A DNA stretch of 55,024 nt, taken from positions 1 to 55,024 of the forward strand of contig PWQX01000179.1 of NCBI GenBank assembly GCA_003556605.1, written 5' to 3'. Source of the DNA: Spirochaetaceae bacterium (lineage in GTDB: Bacteria; Spirochaetota; Spirochaetia; DSM-27196; SLAA01). Made by a program: the position numbers and the translations under genes. The notes under the pieces were generated by a model. That model saw only the letters and a program-made list of their open reading frames with translations, had not been told where the DNA came from and did not search any database. Shown here one piece after another: positions 34,464 through 43,704 of the stretch (position 1 is its first letter; each line of letters begins with the position of its first letter).

Positions 34464-35384
34464 CTACCGGCTCAGATCCGCCAAAGGGCGCAGAACGCGC
34501 GCGACATCGCCGGGAAGGAGACGCGCGGCAAAGCGATCCGGCAAGCTTCCCGGTCCTCGACCAACAGCCCATAACTCGGCATCAGCCACATGGATCTCAA
34601 GCTCGTAATGTTGACCAAGCGCGGTAACCGCGCGGACAACGGCTTCAGCGTCACCGAGATCAAGCACTTCAACCGGCGCTATCTCTTCACCGGTCAGCCC
34701 ATCAAGCGCGGCCAAGACCGCCCGCACCTGCGACGCCGACGGCTCGGGAAGCCCGGCCTCCCGCGGCAGCCACGTGTCAAAGCTTTCGTAGTACAGCTCG
34801 TAACGGTCACCAGGGGAATCCACGGCAAGCCGGCGGGTCCTTCCCGGCTCAGTTCCCTCTGGGAATACGCGCCGCTCGATGTAGTGTTTCAGATCGGCTG
34901 GAAAAGTGTTACGCAGCCGCCGGCCGGACAGCCATACCCCCTCGCGGTCGAGCAGCCGGTAGTAGGTGCCGCTGCCCGAGTCATCGCCCAATACTACCCC
35001 GAGCCGCGACCCGTCCTCTAGTGTTACCCGAACTTCAAGCGCATTGCGGTGATCGAGCCCGTATCGCGACGCGTCGTAGGGCCGTGAGGTTACGGTACGC
35101 ACCCGGGTTGCTGCCGCCAACTCGCTCAAAGCCCTCATTACACGATCGGCCCGCGCCGGAAGCACCGGACCCGGCTCCACACACCACCACCGTGAGTCAT
35201 CCAGCTCCAGGCGCACCGAGAGGTCGGTATGCGTGAGCTCAACTGCAGCCACGCGTTCTGCGGAAAACTCGAGCACCGCCGGCTCGCCGGCATGCTCACG
35301 AAGCAGCCCGACACCCACTCCGACAGCAAGCGCCGCGGCAAACACCGCAGCGACAACATGCTTGACTACCGTGGCCTGCGGCAT
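34464..35384 (-). CDS. DUF4340 domain protein, ABC/Gld-associated
   Basis: A membrane helix at the N-terminus (VVAAVFAAALAVGVGVGLL) precedes a periplasmic-type beta-rich protein of the DUF4340 class, recognised from RWWCVEPGPVLPARADRVMRALSELAAATR and a second similar beta-strand block with RRVFPEG. DUF4340 genes regularly sit after a GldG-like gene in Gld-type ABC operons, as here (2-base gap). The start is ATG 35384. The protein should face the periplasm next to the GldG component. Its substrate is unknown. Confidence 0.85.
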   Translation of the reverse strand: MPQATVVKHVVAAVFAAALAVGVGVGLLREHAGEPAVLEFSAERVAAVELTHTDLSVRLELDDSRWWCVEPGPVLPARADRVMRALSELAAATRVRTVTSRPYDASRYGLDHRNALEVRVTLEDGSRLGVVLGDDSGSGTYYRLLDREGVWLSGRRLRNTFPADLKHYIERRVFPEGTEPGRTRRLAVDSPGDRYELYYESFDTWLPREAGLPEPSASQVRAVLAALDGLTGEEIAPVEVLDLGDAEAVVRAVTALGQHYELEIHVADAELWAVGRGPGSLPDRFAARLLPGDVARVLRPLADLSR

Positions 35385-35386
35385 GC

Positions 35387-36931
35387 TTACTTCCCGGCGC
35401 TCGGCGCCTCACGACGCCCCCGTTGTACTCGCCTGCGCCTGTACCACACGCCGGCGAGGATAACTCCAAGCGGCACCAGCGCCACATTGACAGTGCGCGC
35501 CACCCAGCCCTGGAACGCCCGGCCGGCCGGGTGTTCAATCGCGTCGAGCCGGCGCTCAGTCGGCGCCTCGCGCCGCAGCCGCGCAAGCTCCTCGTCGCCC
35601 ACGATCCAGTGAGCGGCGTTATCGAGCAACTCAAGTGTTCCGCGCGGCGCGGCGACCTGCATCATATCGGTGACCGTGCGACTGCCGGAGATAGCCACCA
35701 GGCGCCCTCCGGGTTCGCGATTATCCGAACCCGCTCCCACCGACAGCGCAACTGCCAAAGGGTACGATCCGCTGAACGGTTCGCCCGGCGGAGGTTCGCT
35801 GTGTCTCCCAGGCGAGACATCCTGTATCTCTGCGAGCACCCAGGACTCCGGCGAGCTGCGCGCCAACACCACCGTTTCAATCTCATTCGCAGGGTCAAGC
35901 TCAAGACGGCTCGGCCACAACGCGGTGAAGCTCGACACCCCGTGCCCAACCGGGTGATCACCGGCGACGGAATCAGGGCCAATCGCAGGCCAGAAAGGAT
36001 AGGGGTCCTCGTCCTGAACCCGGGTTTCACCAACCCGCCGTTCCACCGGGATCGACCGGTTATCGGGATCAAGCACCAGAGCCGGGTACGCAACAACACC
36101 GTACCCGGCAAGCCACTCGGTAAGGTGCGGTTGTTCCACCGCCGCTACAACGGCGCCAAGCTCCGGTTCTACTCGCAGTCGGTCGACTGCGATAATCGCC
36201 CCCCGGCCCGAGGCGATAAAACCCTCGAGCCGCTGCACCGCCGCCTGACCCAGATCGTTGTTGCCGATCACCAACAGACCGCTTAGGCTTTCGGGGAGCT
36301 CCTCGTTGAGATCCACAACCCGCAGCCTGAAGCGCCGCGCGAGCTGATTGGCGATCAACTGCAACGAATCCTGCACCGTAATTGCCCGATCACCGATTAC
36401 GACCCCAAGCTCGGGGCGCGCGCCCCGCTGCAGCGCCGTAATCGCCGCAGTAAGCTCGAACTCTATCTCGTTCGGATCGAAGGCAAGCGGGATCACCTCA
36501 CGCCGGTCTCGATACTCGAGAACGATCCCGGAATACACGCGCGCAGGCGATTCATCGGGACCCCGCTGCAGTTGGACACGCTGAGGGACTACCCCGAGCT
36601 CCTCAGCCTCCTCGCGTCGTTGGCGCGACTCGTCGGGGTTTAGCACCTGCAACTCAACCAGCCCCTGCGACTGCCGGGCATACTCGTCGAGGTACTCTTC
36701 GATGTGACGAGTCTCGGCGGTGCGCGCTCGTAGTGCGCCCGACAGGTAGTAGCGGATGCTCACCGGGTCCTCGAGCTGCTCCCAGACTGCTCTTGTTTCC
36801 GGCATAACCGAAAAGACCCGGTTCGCCGTCAAATCGATTCGCACGGAAAACAGCGCCAGGTTTGCGCCGATCAGAATAAGCACCATGACAATGAAGCTCG
36901 CTTTTAGGTGGCGTCTCACACGCTCGTGCAT
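35387..36931 (-). CDS. GldG-like ABC transporter-associated protein
   Basis: The protein has an N-terminal membrane helix (ASFIVMVLILIGANLALFSV), a large periplasmic region, and a C-terminal membrane helix (TVNVALVPLGVILAGVWYRRR). RIDLTANRVFSVMPETRAVWEQLEDPVSIRYYLS is the hallmark opening of the GldG family, followed by an ABC-type IFT-like domain with the VVIGD block. It partners the ABC permease and ATPase encoded upstream. In Bacteroidetes GldFG supports gliding; in other bacteria the function is open. The start at 36931 (MHERVRRHLKAS) lies nine bases after the permease stop, whereas the tracked 36973 start reaches into the permease gene. Confidence 0.85.
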   Translation of the reverse strand: MHERVRRHLKASFIVMVLILIGANLALFSVRIDLTANRVFSVMPETRAVWEQLEDPVSIRYYLSGALRARTAETRHIEEYLDEYARQSQGLVELQVLNPDESRQRREEAEELGVVPQRVQLQRGPDESPARVYSGIVLEYRDRREVIPLAFDPNEIEFELTAAITALQRGARPELGVVIGDRAITVQDSLQLIANQLARRFRLRVVDLNEELPESLSGLLVIGNNDLGQAAVQRLEGFIASGRGAIIAVDRLRVEPELGAVVAAVEQPHLTEWLAGYGVVAYPALVLDPDNRSIPVERRVGETRVQDEDPYPFWPAIGPDSVAGDHPVGHGVSSFTALWPSRLELDPANEIETVVLARSSPESWVLAEIQDVSPGRHSEPPPGEPFSGSYPLAVALSVGAGSDNREPGGRLVAISGSRTVTDMMQVAAPRGTLELLDNAAHWIVGDEELARLRREAPTERRLDAIEHPAGRAFQGWVARTVNVALVPLGVILAGVWYRRRRVQRGRREAPSAGK

Positions 36932-36939
36932 GACCCGTT

Positions 36940-37665
36940 CTACTCCTCCGCGACTCCGATCCGCAGCTCGCACAGGTAGAGCGCCAACACCGTGAGAACC
37001 AGGTAGTACCCCATCGCTCCGGTATCGAGCACACCGCGCGTGAAACCCCGGAACTGATATTCAAGCGAAACCGCCCGCAGCAGATCCGCCAAGCCCGCCG
37101 GTAGATTAACAAACAACGGCACTTGGTGCGCGGCGTTGAGCACCACCAATGCCAAGAGTGTACTCACGTACGCCGCGACCTGGCTGCGCAGGCGGCACGA
37201 TACCAGCATGCCCAACGCTACGCTCGCGCTCGCGAGCAGTACAGCCCCCAGATACTCGGCAACGATCTCTCCGCTATCAAAAGCCCCCAGCGGCACGACT
37301 GTCATTGGAACCGCGAGGGTCAGTGCGAGGGTCAGCGCCATGATGCTCATCACTCCGGCAAACTTTCCCAGCACAATCGCCCGGTCTCCGAGCGGCGCGC
37401 TCCGCAATAACTCGAGCGTCCCGGCGCGGCGCTCCTCAACCCAGCACCGCATCGTCAGCGCCGGAATGATTACAATATACAGCACCGGGAAAGCCGCAAA
37501 GTACCCTCGCAAGCTCGCCTCGTCTGCTGCCAAGAAATCGTAGAACCAGAAAAACCAAACCGCCGCCAGAACCAGAAAGCCCGCGATAACGAGATACGGC
37601 GTGCCGGTGGCCGCGTATTGACGCAGTTCCTTGCAAAGTACTGTCGCTGCCGCTTGTCTAGTCAT
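36940..37665 (-). CDS. ABC-2 type transporter permease (GldF-like)
   Basis: This protein of 241 residues has about six hydrophobic helices (YLVIAGFLVLAAVWFFWF, FPVLYIVIIPALTM, ALTLALTLAVPMTVV, AVLLASASVALGMLV, YVSTLLALVVL and GYYLVLTVLALYL) in the ABC-2 order. EERRAGTLELLRSAPLGDRAIVLGKF is the conserved coupling segment. It forms the membrane part of an exporter with the ATPase encoded just upstream. Its ATG overlaps the ATPase stop by 8 bases. Transported substrate unknown. Confidence 0.9.
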   Translation of the reverse strand: MTRQAAATVLCKELRQYAATGTPYLVIAGFLVLAAVWFFWFYDFLAADEASLRGYFAAFPVLYIVIIPALTMRCWVEERRAGTLELLRSAPLGDRAIVLGKFAGVMSIMALTLALTLAVPMTVVPLGAFDSGEIVAEYLGAVLLASASVALGMLVSCRLRSQVAAYVSTLLALVVLNAAHQVPLFVNLPAGLADLLRAVSLEYQFRGFTRGVLDTGAMGYYLVLTVLALYLCELRIGVAEE

Positions 37666-38611
37666 CTCCGGTCCCCTGCTCGGTCAGCTCGCCGAACACT
37701 TGTTCCAGGTCGCTCGAGATCTCGTTAAGCGCCAGTAGCCGGCAGTTAGACTGAACCGCCCAGTCAAACAAGGTGCTCCCGTCCGCCTGATTCCCGCTGA
37801 GCACTACGTCGAGCGTCCAGGGCTTGTTCCGGTCGCCGCGCTCAAGCACCTGCGCACAGTCAACCGCAGGCTGCTCACGGAGCAGTGTGTCCAGTTCGAG
37901 CTTCTCGGGCGCGCGCACACGCATACGAAAGCGCCGCGCTGCACGCTGCGCAACGCTAAGCTCGCGTGTCGCGCCCGCCCCGGCCACGCGCCCCTTAGAC
38001 AACAGCACCACCCGATCGCACAACGCCTCAACCTCGTTCAACAGATGCGTGGAAAGGATCACCACCTTCTCGCGTGCTACCTCACGCAGCAGTGACCTAA
38101 TCTCCCGCATCTGATTCGGGTCCAGCGCGGAGTGCGGCTCATCGAGAATCAAGATCGGCGGGTCGTGCACCAGTGCCTGCGCAATCCCGAGCCGGCGCCG
38201 GAATCCCAGCGATAGCTCACGAACCGGGCGGTGCAGCACCGCGGCGAGCCCACAGCGATGGGATACCTGCTCCACCGCCTCGGCGCGACGGCTCCCGGCC
38301 AGCCCGTGTGCGCCCGCCGCAAACCGCAGTTGCTCCACAACCAGGAGCTCTTCGTAACACGGTGCCTTCTCGGGGAGGTAGCCGATAGCTGCCTTCGCCT
38401 CGGTGGGCCGCGTCCTCACCGAGCAGCCCTGCAGCCGGGCATCGCCGGCATCCGGAATAAGCGTTCCAACGAGCATCCGGAGCAGCGTCGTCTTGCCCGC
38501 CCCGTTCGGGCCCAGTAGACCGAGGAGCTGTCGTTCACCCACGTCAAAACTGACATCGTCAACTGCGCGGAGATCTCGGTAGGATTTGCTGAGCCCATGA
38601 ACTTCTATCAT
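37658..38611 (-). CDS. ABC transporter ATP-binding protein (GldA-like)
   Basis: This ATPase of 317 residues carries Walker A GPNGAGKTT, the signature LSLGFRRRLGIAQAL (the LSxGxxQR variant of the Gld/NodI type), Walker B ILILDEPHSALDP and the H-loop STHLLNE. A C-terminal extension of about 90 residues follows the nucleotide-binding domain. It powers the permease encoded immediately downstream. It starts 52 bases after rnz on the same strand, so it may be an extension of the fabV-rnz transcript or have its own promoter; I see no clear one. Confidence 0.92.
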   Translation of the reverse strand: MIEVHGLSKSYRDLRAVDDVSFDVGERQLLGLLGPNGAGKTTLLRMLVGTLIPDAGDARLQGCSVRTRPTEAKAAIGYLPEKAPCYEELLVVEQLRFAAGAHGLAGSRRAEAVEQVSHRCGLAAVLHRPVRELSLGFRRRLGIAQALVHDPPILILDEPHSALDPNQMREIRSLLREVAREKVVILSTHLLNEVEALCDRVVLLSKGRVAGAGATRELSVAQRAARRFRMRVRAPEKLELDTLLREQPAVDCAQVLERGDRNKPWTLDVVLSGNQADGSTLFDWAVQSNCRLLALNEISSDLEQVFGELTEQGTGDD

Positions 38612-38663
38612 AGTGTTTCAAGCGACATAGTGTCTTGCGCCGGTACAGGCGTACGCGCTGCGC

Positions 38664-39605
38664 CTATTCGTCACGATACGGCAGATCGATGGACTGGCGA
38701 TCACGAGTGAGGAACGTATTCGGGAAAATGCGACGCGCCTCCTTGACCAGGAGCTTGAGCTGCCAATCGGCGTAGCGCGGGCTGTAGTGAATCAGGCCCA
38801 TCTGCCGCACGCCACCCGCGGCAAGCGCGAGCTCGGCCGCTTCCGCCGCAGTCATGTGTTTCTTCTCATGGGCGGTCTCTCGAAACTCGCTGTGAAACAT
38901 GCCTTCACAGATCAAGAGATCTGACCCGGCAACCTCACCCGGCAGATCGTCACGATACAACGAATCGGTGATAAACGAGAACTTCCGCCCCGGCCGCACC
39001 GGACCGAGTACCTGCTGCGGCCTAACCACCGTACCGTTGCCCAACGTTACCGATTCACCGTACTGCAGGCGCGCCCATAACGGCCCGCGCGGCACCCCGG
39101 AAGCAACTGCTTGCTCAGGGTGGAATACCCCCGGGCGCTCCTCCTCTTCCAACACGTAGCCTACACAGGTGCGCGTATGATTGAGCGCAACGGAACGAAC
39201 GGTGAACCCTTCCCCTTTATAGACTATCCCACCGATCCGTGGGTTGTCGATCTCCTTGACGACAATCTCGTAGTTGATGTACATCTCCAGCACATCGCGT
39301 GCCCAGTCTACGAACTCCTTGATCCGCGGCGGGCCGACAATATACAGCGGTTCGCTGCGGTCCACCTGAGCCGAGAGCATAAGCATGCCGGGTAAACCGG
39401 TGACGTGGTCGGCGTGCGTGTGGGAGATGAAGATGGCGCTGATCTTCTTCCATCGTAAGTTCAGTTCACGCAGAGAAACCTGCGTGCCCTCGCCGCAATC
39501 AAACAGCAGCAGCTCGCCTTCGCGACGCAGCAGGATCGAGGTCAGATGCCGTCCCGGCAACGGCATCACCCCGCCGCAGCCGAGAACGAATGCTTCCATG
39601 TTCAT
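38664..39605 (-). CDS. rnz: Ribonuclease Z
   Basis: Ribonuclease Z makes the 3' end of tRNAs by endonucleolytic cleavage. The metallo-beta-lactamase metal motif SHTHADHVTGLPG is present, with GCGGVMPLPGRHLTS at the N-terminus, LNHTRTCVGYVLEE, FITDSLYRDDLPGEV and a C-terminal HYSPRY. The 313-residue length is typical of the short form (RNase Z-S). The ATG at 39605 overlaps the fabV stop (TAATG), so it is translated with fabV. Start alternatives in frame (MEAFVLGCGG at the second Met) change only two residues. Confidence 0.93.
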   Translation of the reverse strand: MNMEAFVLGCGGVMPLPGRHLTSILLRREGELLLFDCGEGTQVSLRELNLRWKKISAIFISHTHADHVTGLPGMLMLSAQVDRSEPLYIVGPPRIKEFVDWARDVLEMYINYEIVVKEIDNPRIGGIVYKGEGFTVRSVALNHTRTCVGYVLEEEERPGVFHPEQAVASGVPRGPLWARLQYGESVTLGNGTVVRPQQVLGPVRPGRKFSFITDSLYRDDLPGEVAGSDLLICEGMFHSEFRETAHEKKHMTAAEAAELALAAGGVRQMGLIHYSPRYADWQLKLLVKEARRIFPNTFLTRDRQSIDLPYRDE

Positions 39606-40768
39606 TACGGGGTGACGTCCGCCTCGTAGTCCACATTGTCATAGCCGAAACCGTGGATGTTCAGAAACTGTTTGCGATACTCCTCGAGATCGGCCAGCTG
39701 GTGAATCGTGTCGTTATCGGCGATCTCCCAGCGGCGGTCAACCTCGGCTTGCACATCGTCACGAAGCTCCCAGTCGTCGATGCGGATGCGCCCTTGATCG
39801 TCCACCGGTATCTCCTTCCCGGCGTACAGCCGCTGTGCGAACAACCGGTAGCACTGCTCGATACACCCCTCGTCGAGACCCTTGGACTGCATCACGTCCG
39901 AAAGCAATACGAAGTACAAACCGACCGGAATTACCGCGCTTGAGCGCGTTACCACCGCCTTGTTGACTGATACGTACGCCTGCCCGCCGTACTGCACCAT
40001 GCGGCCATGCAGCTCTTCGGCGGTGCGTTCGAGGTGGTCTTTGGCCTTTCCTATCGTCCCCTCGCGATACACCGCGCGCGTACGCTCGGAGCCGATATAC
40101 GAATACGCAACCGAGGTGGCGTTCTCGGCGAACACCCCGGCTTGCTCGAGCGCGTCGATCCAGAGGCTCCAATCCTCGCCCCCCATTACCTTCCTCGTAG
40201 CCTCGATTTCTTCTTCGTCAGCCGGCTCAAGCCGGGTTTCACTGATCTCGCCTTTCATAAAGTCGAGCGACTTGGCTGTGAACGGCCTGCCGATCGGCTT
40301 CAGAACCGACCGATACATCTCGCCGCTGTCCGGGTCGGTACGTACCGGGCTTGCAACGCTGTAGACAACTAAGTCAACGGATCCTAAATGCTCGCGGATC
40401 GCTTCGATAGTCTGCTGTTTGATTTCGTGCGAGAACGCGTCGCCGTTAATTGAAATAGCGGTGAGCCCCGCCTTGTGCGCGAACTCATCGAACGCAATGG
40501 TATTGTACCAGCCGGCGGTGCCGCTGCGCTTGGCCGATCCTTCTTTCTCAAACGCCACACTCACCGTCGCCGCTCTACAGCCGAACGCCGCAACAACCCG
40601 CGAGCCGAGGCCGTAGCCGGTGGAGCCGCCGATTACGAGAACCCGCTTTGGACCGTCGATCGGTCCGCTGTTTTTCGCGTACTCCACCTGTCGGCGCACG
40701 TACTCCCTGCACCCGACCGGATGCGCGTTCATACAGATGCGATTACGAATCATCGGTTTAATAACCAT
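39605..40768 (-). CDS. fabV: Trans-2-enoyl-CoA/ACP reductase, FabV/TER type
   Basis: The enzyme reduces trans-2-enoyl-CoA or -ACP with NAD(P)H in fatty acid synthesis or butyrate formation; the Treponema denticola TER is the well-studied relative. The nucleotide site VIGGSTGYGLGSRVVAAFG, the AGWYNT segment and the catalytic YREGTIGKAK (Y-x8-K) are intact. The C-terminal region with HGFGYDNVDYEADV is typical. The ATG at 40768 (MVIKPMIRNRICMNAHPVGC) has AGGAAGG upstream, while the tracked start at 40831 does not. It is divergent to hisD and precedes rnz with a TAATG overlap. Confidence 0.95.
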   Translation of the reverse strand: MVIKPMIRNRICMNAHPVGCREYVRRQVEYAKNSGPIDGPKRVLVIGGSTGYGLGSRVVAAFGCRAATVSVAFEKEGSAKRSGTAGWYNTIAFDEFAHKAGLTAISINGDAFSHEIKQQTIEAIREHLGSVDLVVYSVASPVRTDPDSGEMYRSVLKPIGRPFTAKSLDFMKGEISETRLEPADEEEIEATRKVMGGEDWSLWIDALEQAGVFAENATSVAYSYIGSERTRAVYREGTIGKAKDHLERTAEELHGRMVQYGGQAYVSVNKAVVTRSSAVIPVGLYFVLLSDVMQSKGLDEGCIEQCYRLFAQRLYAGKEIPVDDQGRIRIDDWELRDDVQAEVDRRWEIADNDTIHQLADLEEYRKQFLNIHGFGYDNVDYEADVTP

Positions 40769-40872
40769 AGCTGCCTTCCTGTTCAGTATTCTCGGGTTTC
40801 CCAGGTTTCCGACTAATCGGGTGTTCGCCAAAACCTACCGCAGAGCGGCGAAAAAGGCAACAACGGCGTCCG

Positions 40873-40901
40873 TTGACGAAGTGAGGTCACCTCGGTAGGG
40901 T
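40873..40901 (+). promoter_or_regulatory. Promoter of the hisD-folC-rqcH-murD operon
   Basis: TTGACG (40873-40878), a 17-base spacer and TAGGGT (40896-40901) lie 20 bases before the hisD ATG, with GGGAGG between. It is the only good candidate upstream of the seven-gene run to adenosine deaminase. Confidence 0.5.
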
Positions 40902-40921
40902 TAACAGGGAGGCTGTGTGGC

Positions 40922-42229
40922 ATGAAACTGTCCGTAAAACGCTGGAACGCCCTATCGGAACAGGACCGCGAGCACCTGCTCGCACGGTCTGAGATAGACA
41001 TTGACCGCGTGACACCCCAGGTTGCCAAGCTCGTTGAGCGCGTTAAAGCCGAGGGGGACTCCGGGCTCATAGCGATCACGCGGGAGCTCGACGGAGCCGA
41101 CCTCTCGAGACTAGGGCTGCGAGTGAGCGAGCAAGAGATCGAGGCAGCGGCCGGCAGCCTCGAGCGGCGCGTGAAAGCCGCGTTGGACTACGCAATTGAA
41201 AACGTTGAGCGCTTCCATGCCGAGCAGCGTCCGCGGGGGTTCCCGGTAGTTGAGGTCCGCCCCGGAGTTCTCGCCGGTGAGCGAGAGGGTCCTATCGATT
41301 CAGTGGGGCTGTATGTGCCGCGCGGGCGCGGAAGTTTCCCGTCGATGTTGTACATGCTCGCGGTTCCCGCGCAACTTGCCGGGGTGGCGCGCATCGCTGT
41401 GGCGACGCCTCCGGCACCCGACGGCAGCGTCGATCCGGCCTGCCTGTACGCCGCCCAGCGCTGCGGCGTACACGAGGTCTACCGCGTCGGCGGTGCGCAA
41501 GCAGTAGCCGCCCTCGCCTACGGGACCGAGAGCATAAGCCCGGTACTGAAGATTGTGGGGCCGGGCAGTATGTACGTTGCTGCGGCGAAACACCTGCTGC
41601 ACCACGTGGTCGATGTGGGACTCCCCGCAGGTCCGTCTGAGTCCATAATTCTCGCCGACCGCAACGCCGACCCCTGGCGGGTAGCGCTCGATCTCTTGAT
41701 CGAGGCTGAGCATGGGTCGGACTCGCAGGCACTGTTGATAACCCCGAGTACAGCGGTGGCCGAGGCGGTGGTGGAGTTGATACCGGAGCTGATTGACCGC
41801 GTACCCGAACCGCGCAAGAGCTATCTGCGTGATGTGCTTACCGGGTACGGCGGGGTCATCGTGGCGGAGTCGATTGAGCACGGCGCTGAAATCGTGAACC
41901 GCTTCGCACCGGAGCATCTGCAGTTGCAGACCGCCTCACCCTGGGAGACTTTGTCGCTCATTCGAAATGCAGGCGAGATCCTGCTCGGTGAGAATACGCC
42001 GTTCAGCGCCGCAAACTATGCGACCGGCCCCAACGCGGTGCTGCCGACCGGAGGCACCGCCCGCACCTACTCGGCGGTCTCGGTCCGCGACTTCACGAAG
42101 CACTCCTCGGTGATTCACGTAACCCCGGCAGGGTACCGCGACCTCAAAGACCACGTAATTACGCTGGCGGAGTACGAGGGATTTTTCAGCCACGCCGAGG
42201 CGCTCAAACGGCGCGACGAAACCCTCTAG
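40922..42229 (+). CDS. hisD: Histidinol dehydrogenase-like protein
   Basis: This protein of 435 residues matches the histidinol dehydrogenase family: GLYVPRGRGSFPSMLYMLAVPA, EVYRVGGAQAVAALAYGTES, KIVGPGSMYVAAAKH, AGPSESIILAD, the zinc/substrate segment EAEHGSDSQALLI, and RFAPEHLQLQ with the catalytic Glu-His pair. HisD oxidises histidinol to histidine, but no other his gene is in the window, and family members also act on sulfonates and other alcohols. Its role in histidine synthesis is therefore uncertain. It heads a long operon, with folC 20 bases downstream. Confidence 0.88.
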   Translation: MKLSVKRWNALSEQDREHLLARSEIDIDRVTPQVAKLVERVKAEGDSGLIAITRELDGADLSRLGLRVSEQEIEAAAGSLERRVKAALDYAIENVERFHAEQRPRGFPVVEVRPGVLAGEREGPIDSVGLYVPRGRGSFPSMLYMLAVPAQLAGVARIAVATPPAPDGSVDPACLYAAQRCGVHEVYRVGGAQAVAALAYGTESISPVLKIVGPGSMYVAAAKHLLHHVVDVGLPAGPSESIILADRNADPWRVALDLLIEAEHGSDSQALLITPSTAVAEAVVELIPELIDRVPEPRKSYLRDVLTGYGGVIVAESIEHGAEIVNRFAPEHLQLQTASPWETLSLIRNAGEILLGENTPFSAANYATGPNAVLPTGGTARTYSAVSVRDFTKHSSVIHVTPAGYRDLKDHVITLAEYEGFFSHAEALKRRDETL

Positions 42230-42249
42230 ACGCCGGGAGCGACCGGCAG

Positions 42250-43674
42250 ATGTACACTGACATTTCGCGATCCGTGGATCGCGGCTTTGCCTACTTCGAA
42301 AGCTTCACCAACCTCGAACGCGACGCCGGACAAGCGCGCACACCAATGCGGCTCGAGCGCATGCAGGCGCTGCTCGCTGCATTCGGCAACCCCGAGCGCG
42401 CGTTCAGGGCAATTCATATCGCCGGTTCAAAGGGTAAGGGTTCCACTGCTGCATTCCTGGAGAACATCCTGCGCGCTGCAGGCTATCGCGTAGGGGTCTA
42501 TACCTCCCCGCACGTCCGGAGCTACCGCGAGCGCATCGGTGTCCACGGGCAGCCCGCCGATGACGGCGTCTTGAACGCCGGTTTAGAACGAATTCGCAGT
42601 CACGTAGAGCGCCGCTACCGTGCCGCACGCCGTGATAATCCGCATGAGAGCAGGCCGCTCGGCGCCGCGAGTACCGCAGACGGAAGCGCCGCAGAGACAA
42701 GCGCCGGGAGCGACGGCATCGACAGCCGCCAGCCGACGACATTCGAGCTTCTGACGCTGCTGGCGTTCATCGTATTCCGCGAGACCGCGTGTGAATGGGC
42801 GGTGGTTGAGACCGGTTTGGGGGGCAGGCTCGATGCCACGAACGTGCTGGTTCCGGCGGCGTGTCTGATTACGCCCATCGAACGCGAACACGTAGAGTAC
42901 CTCGGGGACCGCCTTGAGCAGATCGCCGCTGAGAAGGCCGGAATTATCAAGCCCGGAGTACCGGTGTTTTGTTCGAAACAACCGCCGGAGGTGGCGGCGG
43001 TAATCCGAGCCCGCGCGGCGCAGTGCAGTGCACCGCTGCATGAGCTCGCGGCCGTGTTGTGTGCTGCCGACACGCTGCTGCGCCGTGAGGGCATGCGGTT
43101 GCGCCTGCAGCTCAAAGGCTACCGGGAGCTTTCAACTACGCTGCGCCTGATCGGAAGCGTGCAGGCTGAGAATGCCGCGCTCGCCGCGTACTGTGTTCTG
43201 CAGCAGTTCCCTGAGATCACGGCTGAACAGATTGCGCAGGGCCTATCGGCAGCCTGGCTGCCGGCACGCGGAGAGCTTCTTGAGACCACGCCGCCGGTGA
43301 TGATCGATGGCGCACATACCGCCGCGTCCGTCGCTTCGGTGTGTGCGGAGTTTCGCAGCTTATTTCCGGGAGCGCGCACGCTGGTGTTCGGCGCGGTGCG
43401 CGGAAAGAACTACAGCGCAATGGCCGCAGTGCTCGCCCCGGCCTTTGACCACGTTATCATCGCGCGCCCGGGGCGTTTCAAGCCTAGCGACCTTGATGAG
43501 CTCGCAGCCGCCTTTTCCGCACTGCACCCGCGGGTTGAAGTACATGCCGAACCTGATGCAGCGTGGCAGGCGGCGCGGCGGCACGGGTGCCCGGCGTTGG
43601 TAACCGGATCGTTCTACCTCGCTTCAGAGCTGCACGCCGTCCTGGACACGCAGCATCACACTGACTTACACTGA
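42250..43674 (+). CDS. folC: Folylpolyglutamate/dihydrofolate synthase
   Basis: FolC adds glutamate to dihydropteroate and folates. The ATP loop HIAGSKGKGSTAAFLENIL, the AEKAGIIKPGVPVFC segment and IDGAHT of the C-terminal Mur-ligase-like domain are conserved. A poorly conserved insertion of about 35 Ser/Ala/Gly-rich residues (around 130-160, RPLGAASTADGSAAETSAGSDG) interrupts the N-terminal domain before FELLTLLAF. The total of 474 residues is long for the family mainly because of it. It is second in the hisD operon with a 20-base gap, and the NFACT gene follows by 30 bases. Confidence 0.92.
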   Translation: MYTDISRSVDRGFAYFESFTNLERDAGQARTPMRLERMQALLAAFGNPERAFRAIHIAGSKGKGSTAAFLENILRAAGYRVGVYTSPHVRSYRERIGVHGQPADDGVLNAGLERIRSHVERRYRAARRDNPHESRPLGAASTADGSAAETSAGSDGIDSRQPTTFELLTLLAFIVFRETACEWAVVETGLGGRLDATNVLVPAACLITPIEREHVEYLGDRLEQIAAEKAGIIKPGVPVFCSKQPPEVAAVIRARAAQCSAPLHELAAVLCAADTLLRREGMRLRLQLKGYRELSTTLRLIGSVQAENAALAAYCVLQQFPEITAEQIAQGLSAAWLPARGELLETTPPVMIDGAHTAASVASVCAEFRSLFPGARTLVFGAVRGKNYSAMAAVLAPAFDHVIIARPGRFKPSDLDELAAAFSALHPRVEVHAEPDAAWQAARRHGCPALVTGSFYLASELHAVLDTQHHTDLH

Positions 43675-43704
43675 AGCGACACACCGCACTGTAGTCAACG
43701 AGTT

